A stretch of 35,766 nt of DNA from UBA3263 sp964554665 (GTDB lineage Bacteria; Bacteroidota; Bacteroidia; Bacteroidales; Muribaculaceae), in contig CAZKPP010000015.1 of the NCBI GenBank assembly GCA_964554665.1, positions 1 to 35,766 of the forward strand, in the 5' to 3' direction. Each line of letters starts with the position of its first letter. The first letter of the stretch is position 1. Position numbers and translations under genes: made by a program. The notes beneath the pieces were generated by a model, which was given only the letters and a program-made list of their open reading frames with translations, did not search any database and was not told the DNA's origin. Positions 1-7,636 of the stretch are shown here, one piece after another.

Positions 1-55
1 CGACGAAGAAGATCCCACCATCATAGAACTCTCGGGCAAGTTCACCCCTAAATAA
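1..55 (+). CDS. 3' end of an unidentified CDS (partial)
   Basis: The first 55 bases read as an open frame ending in TAA at 53-55 and encode an acidic, hydrophilic C-terminal tail (DEEDPTIIELSGKFTPK). The rest lies outside the window. The next gene starts 17 bases later on the same strand, so the two may be co-transcribed. The tail is too short to assign a family, and even its coding status rests only on the open frame and its position. Confidence 0.45.
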   Translation, partial: DEEDPTIIELSGKFTPK

Positions 56-72
56 TTTTCATCGTTGTTGCT

Positions 73-2355
73 ATGATTACTTTCTATCGTCGCGCAAGCC
101 TGACTATAATTATTATTTTATTTACTTTATTTTGTGGGGCTCAGAGTCGGGTGAGCGGCTACGTGTTGTCAACTTCACCCGATAGTCTTGATTTCGCAAT
201 CGTCAGGGTTTTGGGGCCGGATTCCACTTTGGTGGCACACTCTACTACCGACTCGATAGGTTATTATGAAATCAATGGCGTTAATATAGATAGCGGCTAC
301 ATTCATGCGTCATCGTTCGGCTATGAGCCTGAAGTGAAGCCAGTCAGTTTTACGGACAAAGACCAGAAGATAGATTTCAGATTAAGACCTAAGTCGCAGC
401 AACTCAACGAAGTTGTTGTTACCGGCAACAGAATTGTTAGAGCAGCCGACGGACATATAACCGCATTGCCCAACAAAGAGGAGAAGCGACATTCTTTCGG
501 CGGCATCGACCTACTGGCCAACATGATGATTCCCGGAGTATCGGTTGATCGTTCGTCGGGTAAGGTCTGCGCAGTGTTTGGCGACGTTACGCTCTATATT
601 AACGGAATAAAGGCTACTTTGCAGGAGGTTAAAGCGCTTAATGCCGGCGATATTATACGTGTTGAATACTACGACACGCCAACCGGAGCGTATATCGGCG
701 AAAATGCCGTAGTGAACTATGTTGTCCGCGAATATACATCGGGCTATTTCGGGGAAATTTCAGCTGACCAGAAGCTGGGTTATTGGGACGGCACTTATGG
801 TTTTGCATCTAAACTATCGCATAACAACACCTCCGTTCAGCTGATTGCCGACTATAACTTCATGCGTTCGCAATCGGATAGAAAAACCGGATATACTGAC
901 TATACTCCGGCCGATGGCTTAGGCCGTGAAAATATTATCGGGCTCGGTGGCAAAACAAATAAGGATAAAGGTAATATTTATGTCGATGTTACTAATAAAA
1001 CACAAGGCCGAACCCTTCGTGGAGCAGCATGGTTTACCGCTGATAATACACCATATTACACGCAATCGGAGTCGGTAAACGGCCTTAATCAAAATAAAAA
1101 AACAGTTGACAAGCTCTATCAGGGAGGATTGCGATTTTTTTCAAAATTCAATCTCCGACTCAAGCAGTCAATAGAATTTAATGCCGGCGCATCGTTCACC
1201 GGAAACGATTACTCCTACTTGTTTGAGAACCCTCAGTCGCGAATATTTAGCGAATCTTCGAATATGTTGTGGAACATGGACTTTACTGCAGTCTACAACA
1301 AGCTCTTTAGCCACGGGAACTCCTTGGCCGTGAAATTTATAGATTTCTATAAGAACAGCCGAGTAAATTATGAATATTCAAATATTGAGAATTCAACACT
1401 TTGGAGCAACGAGGAAATTCTTTTTATCCAGTATATGCATCCGCTGTCGAAAACAGTTCAACTTACTGTTCAACCCGGTTTATCGGCTCTGCAATATAAG
1501 CAGGATAGCAGAAAGCTGATTTCAATTTTTTCGCCGAGGCTTTCAGTCCGGTGCATCGTTAGGCTGCCGCGAAATATGTTTCTTATGGGCACCGTAAATA
1601 TCGGAAATTCTTTTCCAAATATTGCAAGTTTGACAACAGCCGAGAAGCGCGTTAATGACTATCTTATACTTCGCGGAAATCCCGACATTGAAAATACAAA
1701 ACTGTACCAGACAATGTGGGTCTACGGCTGGAATACGCAGAAGTTCGGTCTGCAGGTTATGGCTCAATACCAGTATAACCACAATCTACCGGTAAGCTCC
1801 TTTCAGCAGGAAGGAAACAACATTATTGAAAGCTGGACCACAGACGCCAATGCCGGCTATTTCAATTCCAACGTTTCGTTAACCTATCGTCCGGTTCAAA
1901 ACTTATCGATGATGCTGTCAGGGGGTTATAATCGCTATGACTATTCAGGCTACCAATCAAACATTGTGGGCGGTATTGACGGCAAATTTGAAGTAATGTA
2001 TTATTGGCGGCATTTCTCACTATTGGCCAATGTGTCTTCTCCGCAGAGAGTGATGGGTTTGGATTTAGCCAAAGTGCGCACCCCTTGGCAATATGGAATA
2101 GCTGTTGGCTACACCGTTACAGCATGGAAATTTGAGGCGGGCATCAACAATCCGTTCCTCAGGGACAACAACTATCGGGTTGTGTCATTTAATCCTACAT
2201 ATAACTACAATTATAATCTTAGATCACAATCAATAGGCTCTTACGGCTTCGTCAAGGTTTCATTCAGTTTCGATGGCGGCAAAAAACTTCAGCGCACTGA
2301 GCTAAAGAATGAACAACCGATTAAGGAAGATGCAATGATTAAAATCCATCGCTAA
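73..2355 (+). CDS. TonB-dependent-receptor-like outer-membrane beta-barrel protein
   Basis: A 760-residue predicted outer-membrane protein. Residues 1-24 form a signal peptide (hydrophobic stretch, then CGAQS). Residues about 25-105 resemble a carboxypeptidase-regulatory-like beta sandwich (VSGYVL..., TTDSIGYYEINGV). LNEVVVTG at about 111-118 is the usual linker into a plug domain (about 140-220). From about 340 to the end the sequence is rich in alternating aromatic strands like the OMP_b-brl_3 family and closes with a VSFSFDGGKK-type strand. The plug reads DIIRVEYYDTPTGAY, as in the 'outer membrane beta-barrel family' proteins of Bacteroidetes rather than classical SusC. The substrate is unknown and no SusD partner is adjacent. 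It converges on the MG2/plug operon with only 22 bases between stop codons. The ATG at 73 is chosen because it begins the signal peptide. Confidence 0.85.
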   Translation: MITFYRRASLTIIIILFTLFCGAQSRVSGYVLSTSPDSLDFAIVRVLGPDSTLVAHSTTDSIGYYEINGVNIDSGYIHASSFGYEPEVKPVSFTDKDQKIDFRLRPKSQQLNEVVVTGNRIVRAADGHITALPNKEEKRHSFGGIDLLANMMIPGVSVDRSSGKVCAVFGDVTLYINGIKATLQEVKALNAGDIIRVEYYDTPTGAYIGENAVVNYVVREYTSGYFGEISADQKLGYWDGTYGFASKLSHNNTSVQLIADYNFMRSQSDRKTGYTDYTPADGLGRENIIGLGGKTNKDKGNIYVDVTNKTQGRTLRGAAWFTADNTPYYTQSESVNGLNQNKKTVDKLYQGGLRFFSKFNLRLKQSIEFNAGASFTGNDYSYLFENPQSRIFSESSNMLWNMDFTAVYNKLFSHGNSLAVKFIDFYKNSRVNYEYSNIENSTLWSNEEILFIQYMHPLSKTVQLTVQPGLSALQYKQDSRKLISIFSPRLSVRCIVRLPRNMFLMGTVNIGNSFPNIASLTTAEKRVNDYLILRGNPDIENTKLYQTMWVYGWNTQKFGLQVMAQYQYNHNLPVSSFQQEGNNIIESWTTDANAGYFNSNVSLTYRPVQNLSMMLSGGYNRYDYSGYQSNIVGGIDGKFEVMYYWRHFSLLANVSSPQRVMGLDLAKVRTPWQYGIAVGYTVTAWKFEAGINNPFLRDNNYRVVSFNPTYNYNYNLRSQSIGSYGFVKVSFSFDGGKKLQRTELKNEQPIKEDAMIKIHR

Positions 2356-2377
2356 ACCAAAATAACGTTTGTTTACA

Positions 2378-4945
2378 TCATTCGCACAGCTGCTTCAGGG
2401 TTGCAACCGTTACTATAAAATTCCGGGCAGTCGAGTTATTTGAGAATTTGATATTTGCTGTTCCATCCTCATTGGTCATGGCTTCCGGATTCCAATATAG
2501 CGTACGGCGGTAATCCGGCTCAAGCGGTACTTCTGCTGAATAATCGGGGCTATAGAATTCAACTGCGGGAACCGTGTAACCACTGATAAGGTCACGTCTT
2601 ACACCCGATTTCAACTCTGAACGCTTATCGGGATAAAATTCAATGAACACGACACAGCCGTATTTCTTGTAAGCATCCATCATTTCATCGAACCGCGATG
2701 TATGTAATTTCTCAGTCATTCTTGCGGCGTAGGTCATCAGCGTTTCCTGTTGTGTATTTATATATACATTTTTTATGAAGTCTATGGGAATTGCTCCCGG
2801 GTCACTTGTGGGTATAATTGCTATGCCAGCGGCTGTATGAACTATTTCCAGCACCCCCATTAACTCATCGATTACATCGCCATTATCACCGAAATCAGGG
2901 TCGGCAACCAACAAAACTCTTTTGCCGCTATAGGTTAGCGAGTCATACTTATCACGTTTAAAGTTTTTATCCATTTGAGGTAATAAATCCGCCAGTGTAC
3001 GTAAATACTTTTCGCCACTATCTTTCAGAGAGTTCGCTTCTTTTAACACGTCATAGCTAACAATGGAGTTCTCCTTATAGTGAGCTGTCCACCAAGCCGG
3101 TGTGTATTGCGCAGTCACTTCAACTTCTTTAAGCAGTTTTGTGTCGGGTACTATAGGTTCGTAGGCCGTTGTATCCCTATCCGTCGGAATTACACTATGC
3201 TTTTCTTCGAGAATTTCAACATTAGTTTCGCCAACATCATAGGCTTTTGACTCGGGAATATTACTGACATCAAGCAGTATACGGTTATTACTAACTTTAT
3301 TTTTGTTTGCTGAGGATAAAAGCATCATATAATCTCCTTCTATGTTATCCGACAAATTGAATCTCCCGCAACTGTCGGTAACAAAAGTAAACGCTTTTGC
3401 TTTAGAGCCGAAAATATTGGTAGAATCAACCGGCGAGAGCATTGCCGAGACTGCAATGTTAGTCTTCGGCCTGTTGCGATAGCGTTCGAGCACTTGCCCA
3501 CTAATTTCAATACCTTGCTCGGGCATCGACTCTATGCGTATCGGTACCATGCCGGCAAGTTCGCTCCATGAATATTTTCGCCAGCCTTGTACCATAAGTA
3601 ACTGGTCGAGTTCCGCCTCCTTTCCCTCTTCGAAATAATAAGCAGGATTATGGACATAACCTTTAATTTCAGATGCCAGCAGCAATTCGGCCAATATATT
3701 GGAGCCGTAGAAGATATGATTGTCGGAATCACACACCGATATTGAAAATGGCGTAGAAATCGGGGAACCGGAATTTCGGTCTGCAATTCTTACATCTAAA
3801 TCAACAGTCTCATATGGCGAATACCGAGATTTATTAAATGAATACTTAACCTCGGCGAAATCATTTCGGTTATTAAAAATCAGGCGGTCGGCAATCGGTT
3901 TTCCTTCAGAACTGAACAAGGTAATCATTGCTACCCCCGACGGCAGTTTATCAGTCGGTAACTTAAACGAAGCCATCGGCTCATCTGACAAATCAATAAT
4001 GGTGCGCCCATAAAGCTCACCGCGACAAGTTAGACTCAAACCAATTACTTTGGTTTGACAGTTGGACGTTCTACCCACTGATATCTCAATACTGTCCGGG
4101 CTTTGTAGATTATCGACCCTCAACGAAACACCGCTTGATTCAACCTCCGGCAGGTTGCACCAATATCTTTTACCGTTAACTGAGACTTCGGCTGAATAAC
4201 GAGAGGCTTGAGGAATAAAATCGACTGCTCCGCGCCCCATATATCCGCTTCTGAAAGTTGCAACAACGCTATCATTGGAGCGGTCAATTATACGCCCGGC
4301 AATGTCTGCAAGCGGGCGGTGATTTGCGTCAGATAATTCAAATGCCACCCTCGCCGGCAAATCTTGCACCAGATGACCTCCTTCTGGATAGAATTTCATG
4401 TCTATTCGCGATACACCTTTTCGTTTCGGGCGCAAATTCGGCACTGTTTTTGAATTCGTATTATGTATTTTACGTTCAGCCCATGTTCCCGGCACTTTTG
4501 GTGCATCATAAATAGGAATTACACGTGAAAACATCGCCTCAGGGCCAAAATTGAGCATATATTTGGTATATGCGCGTATTTCGTAATATCCTGAATAAAA
4601 CGGCGTTTCATCAGCAATCAGCGAGCCATGGCAGCGTCCATCCTCAGCCTTCAAAACGCATCTATCAATAATCTTCCCGTTAGGATTCAGTAGTTCAACA
4701 TAAACAGTCCGGCTCAACGTTGATGGTTCAAGTTTTCCGGAAGTAACCAGATAGCAAGCAAAAAATATCCGGTCGCCTCTATAATAAGAGTTATTATCCA
4801 GGTGAAGATATATCAACTCCTGTTGAATCTTGCCGGAATTTATTGCAGTCGCCGCATGATACCGCGCTAAAGAGTCAATAGACGTTTCCTGCCCCTTTAA
4901 CACAAACGGCAAGAGTAAAAGAAATATAAACGATATGCGTAGCAT
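2378..4945 (-). CDS. MG2-domain / plug-like envelope protein, copy 1 of 3
   Basis: An 855-residue exported protein and the last gene of a three-paralogue operon. Residues 1-18 are a signal peptide with no lipobox. A macroglobulin-like MG2 domain spans about 41-145 (IYLHLDNNSYYRGDR). A second beta domain at about 183-272 begins FYPEGGHLV, and a third lies at about 280-400. DQLLMVQGWRKYSW (447-460) is a motif I associate with this Bacteroidetes family. A carboxypeptidase-regulatory-like domain follows at 478-560 (FVTDSCGRFNLS). LLKEVEVTA (604-611) introduces a plug-like segment to about 775 (DFIKNVYINT, GCVVFIEF). A final beta segment contains DYRRTLYWNPEA. There is no beta barrel and no thioester motif of the protease-trapping macroglobulins. 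It is probably periplasmic or outer-membrane attached; the function is unknown. A 23-base gap separates it from copy 2. Confidence 0.8.
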   Translation of the reverse strand: MLRISFIFLLLLPFVLKGQETSIDSLARYHAATAINSGKIQQELIYLHLDNNSYYRGDRIFFACYLVTSGKLEPSTLSRTVYVELLNPNGKIIDRCVLKAEDGRCHGSLIADETPFYSGYYEIRAYTKYMLNFGPEAMFSRVIPIYDAPKVPGTWAERKIHNTNSKTVPNLRPKRKGVSRIDMKFYPEGGHLVQDLPARVAFELSDANHRPLADIAGRIIDRSNDSVVATFRSGYMGRGAVDFIPQASRYSAEVSVNGKRYWCNLPEVESSGVSLRVDNLQSPDSIEISVGRTSNCQTKVIGLSLTCRGELYGRTIIDLSDEPMASFKLPTDKLPSGVAMITLFSSEGKPIADRLIFNNRNDFAEVKYSFNKSRYSPYETVDLDVRIADRNSGSPISTPFSISVCDSDNHIFYGSNILAELLLASEIKGYVHNPAYYFEEGKEAELDQLLMVQGWRKYSWSELAGMVPIRIESMPEQGIEISGQVLERYRNRPKTNIAVSAMLSPVDSTNIFGSKAKAFTFVTDSCGRFNLSDNIEGDYMMLLSSANKNKVSNNRILLDVSNIPESKAYDVGETNVEILEEKHSVIPTDRDTTAYEPIVPDTKLLKEVEVTAQYTPAWWTAHYKENSIVSYDVLKEANSLKDSGEKYLRTLADLLPQMDKNFKRDKYDSLTYSGKRVLLVADPDFGDNGDVIDELMGVLEIVHTAAGIAIIPTSDPGAIPIDFIKNVYINTQQETLMTYAARMTEKLHTSRFDEMMDAYKKYGCVVFIEFYPDKRSELKSGVRRDLISGYTVPAVEFYSPDYSAEVPLEPDYRRTLYWNPEAMTNEDGTANIKFSNNSTARNFIVTVATLKQLCE

Positions 4946-4968
4946 GAAATAATATTTTAATAATGATT

Positions 4969-7623
4969 TTAGCGTAGAATGTGGCCCGTGGGGTCAAGGG
5001 CGGTTATGGTCACGTTGAGGCGCGAGGGGGTATTATTGTTATAGAATCGGAGTTTGCGCCCCGGTATGGCATTCGGATTCCAATAGAGGGTGCGTCGGTG
5101 CTCGTCGGGGAGCGGCGGAGAATCGGAATAATCAGGAGAGTAAAATTCTACCGGGCTCGTATAGCCCTCGATGACCGTGCGACGCATTCCGGGCTGGATT
5201 TTTTCGCGATGCGAAGAGATAAGTTCCAGGAACACAACGCAGCCGAAACGCTTGGAGGCGTATTCTTCCGTCAACATTCCGCCATATGTCCTTGCACTGT
5301 CGGCCATCTGCTTGATTGCGCTGCTATAGGTTAGAATTTCGTTTACGTAGTTGCGGCGCGCCGACGGGTCAATAAATTTGCAGGATTCTATGAAAGCGTC
5401 GTCTGCGGCAACAGGTACCCCATAATCTATAATGGCTTCGTTGGTGTTGTTGACATATACGTTCTTAATCATGTATAAAGGGATGTCTGCGGCGAGAGCC
5501 GGTTGCAGGTTGTTATATTTAGCTGTTGCGCTGTTGGTCCCCATCTCTTTGTCAAGAATGAAGATTGGCTCTTTGCCTTTGTAGGTCAGCTGAGTGGCCG
5601 TAACGAAAAAGTTCTCGTCGATAAGCGGGAGTAGGTCAGAGAGGTGGCGGATATATTTTTTCCCACTGTCCTGAAGGATATTGCGAGCCGCAGAGATATC
5701 GTAACATACCGTTGAATTATCAATATATTGCGCTGCAGCATAACGGTTTGCCTCCCCTATTACCTCAATTTCCTTCAGAAGAGTACCTGATTTGGGTCTG
5801 AAAATATCATCTGCAGTGTCAACGATGGTATCAGTATGAGAAATTATGGGAGCGAAACGTTGTTCGCAATGTAACTCTCCGGGGTCATAGGCTCTCGGAT
5901 CGGGGCGCTCGCTGTGGTCAAGGAGTATGCGGTGAGCTGCTAAGTCGCCTTTCTTATTGTTGGCGGTCAGTGTCATCATCCAGTTGCCGCTGAGTTCAGC
6001 ATTGATTGCAAAGCGCCCCAAACTATCGGTCATGTTTGAGTCGTAAAGCATATCTCGGGCCCCCAATGTTGTCGCGTCACCCATATCATAAAACAATGCC
6101 GAAATGCCAACTCCCGGTTGAGGTTTGTTAGTGCGTGAACTAAGCATCAGGCCATTAACCTCAATGCCACGCTCGGGCATCACGGTAATAGGATGTTCTT
6201 TCAGGCCGGTGAGGCACTCCCAACTATAACGGCGCCAACCTTGCACCATCAACAGTTCGTCAAGTTCACGCCGGCGCACGGAATCATCCGGCTGCTCGAA
6301 GTAATAGGACGGGCGGTAAATGTAGCCCTTGATTTCAGAAGCGAGCAGAAGATCGGCCAACATGTTGGATCCATGGTCTATCTCGTTTTCGTCATCGGTG
6401 ACCGATATTGCAAAAGGAATATTGCGTGGTACTCCGGAAAGGGCTGACGTCAGGTTTACTTCAAATTCAATCGGCTCAAAAGGGTCATAGATTTCCTTGT
6501 TTAACGTATAGCGGGCTTCGAGGAAGTCGTGTTTGTTGTTGAAAAACAGCCTGTCGGCCAACACGTTTCCATTAGGGTCAAAAAGTGTGGCCTGAATCAC
6601 GCCTGTTGGAAATTCGGAGCGGGGAACCTTGAAGCTTACCAGCATAGAGGAACTCAGGTCGGCTATTGCTCGGAAGCACAAACGGCCTCTGCAACTAAAG
6701 CTCACACCATACATGTCAGAAGAGAATCCGGGAGTGCGAGCTATGGTTATTTCCACACTGTCGGCTTCATTGGTTGACGAACTGACATGAAGCACTACTC
6801 CCTCCTTTTCGACTTGGGGCAAATCAAGAAGGTAGTTTTTTCCGTCAGCAACAATCTCAGCTCGATATTTTTCGTTGCCGTCGGGTATAAAGGCAAAACT
6901 TCCGCGACCCATAACACCGGATTGAAATGAAGCGACCTCACGGCCTTTGGTGTCGGAAATTACACCGTAGGCCCGGATTGGACGGTGAAAATCATCGTAA
7001 ATTTCAAAAGCCACGGTTGATTCTAACCCGTCGACAAGGTGGCCTCCTTCAGGAAAGAAGCGGGCGCTGAGTTTGGCTGTTTTCTTCTCGGGTTTAGGGC
7101 GCTCGAAAGCCAATGTCTTGCTGCCATATTCAAGCATTGAGCGGTCGGCCCAATCGCCCTCAGTTTTCGGCTCACGAAACACCGGAACTGTGCGCGAATA
7201 GATTGATTCTTCACCGAAATTTAGCATATATTTGGTATAGGCACGAATTTCGTAATAACCGGAATAGAACGGGGTTTCGTCAACGAGCAAAGAGCCGTGA
7301 AATCTGCCGAGATGAGGGCGGAGCACACAGCGGTCGATAATCTTACCCCCGGGATTGAGCAATTCGACGTAGACAGTCCGGCTAAGAGTCGACGGCGTAA
7401 GTCGGCTTGCAGTTACGAGATATCCGGCAAAATACAGTCTATCGCCACGATAGTACGAGGTGTTATCGAGGTGAAGATAAATCATCTCCTGCTGAATCTT
7501 GCCCGAGTTCATTGCCGCAGCCTCATGAAAAGCCGACAACGAACCTATCGAACTTTCGTCTCCTTTCAATGCCATAGGTAGCAATAATGAGAGCGACAGA
7601 GTTATTAGGATGCGCTTTATCAT
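4969..7623 (-). CDS. MG2-domain / plug-like envelope protein, copy 2 of 3
   Basis: An 884-residue paralogue and the longest of the three. It has the same order: signal peptide (1-21), MG2-like domain (about 45-150, YLHLDNTSYYRGDR), FFPEGGHLV domain (about 189-275), a further beta domain with SCRGRLC (310-316), ELLMVQGWRRYSW (456-468), a regulatory-like domain (about 485-570, MTDSLGRFAI), LLKEIEVIGE (615-624) opening the plug-like part, MIKNVYVNN (718-726), FGCVVFLEL (793-801) and HRRTLYWNPN (842-851). It carries about 40 extra residues between the plug-like segment and the FGCVVF strand compared with copy 1. The gap to copy 3 is 13 bases, so all three genes should share one transcript. All family hallmarks are intact. 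No enzymatic residues are evident; structural or binding roles in the envelope are an inference. Confidence 0.8.
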   Translation of the reverse strand: MIKRILITLSLSLLLPMALKGDESSIGSLSAFHEAAAMNSGKIQQEMIYLHLDNTSYYRGDRLYFAGYLVTASRLTPSTLSRTVYVELLNPGGKIIDRCVLRPHLGRFHGSLLVDETPFYSGYYEIRAYTKYMLNFGEESIYSRTVPVFREPKTEGDWADRSMLEYGSKTLAFERPKPEKKTAKLSARFFPEGGHLVDGLESTVAFEIYDDFHRPIRAYGVISDTKGREVASFQSGVMGRGSFAFIPDGNEKYRAEIVADGKNYLLDLPQVEKEGVVLHVSSSTNEADSVEITIARTPGFSSDMYGVSFSCRGRLCFRAIADLSSSMLVSFKVPRSEFPTGVIQATLFDPNGNVLADRLFFNNKHDFLEARYTLNKEIYDPFEPIEFEVNLTSALSGVPRNIPFAISVTDDENEIDHGSNMLADLLLASEIKGYIYRPSYYFEQPDDSVRRRELDELLMVQGWRRYSWECLTGLKEHPITVMPERGIEVNGLMLSSRTNKPQPGVGISALFYDMGDATTLGARDMLYDSNMTDSLGRFAINAELSGNWMMTLTANNKKGDLAAHRILLDHSERPDPRAYDPGELHCEQRFAPIISHTDTIVDTADDIFRPKSGTLLKEIEVIGEANRYAAAQYIDNSTVCYDISAARNILQDSGKKYIRHLSDLLPLIDENFFVTATQLTYKGKEPIFILDKEMGTNSATAKYNNLQPALAADIPLYMIKNVYVNNTNEAIIDYGVPVAADDAFIESCKFIDPSARRNYVNEILTYSSAIKQMADSARTYGGMLTEEYASKRFGCVVFLELISSHREKIQPGMRRTVIEGYTSPVEFYSPDYSDSPPLPDEHRRTLYWNPNAIPGRKLRFYNNNTPSRLNVTITALDPTGHILR

Positions 7624-7636
7624 TACACAACTTCTA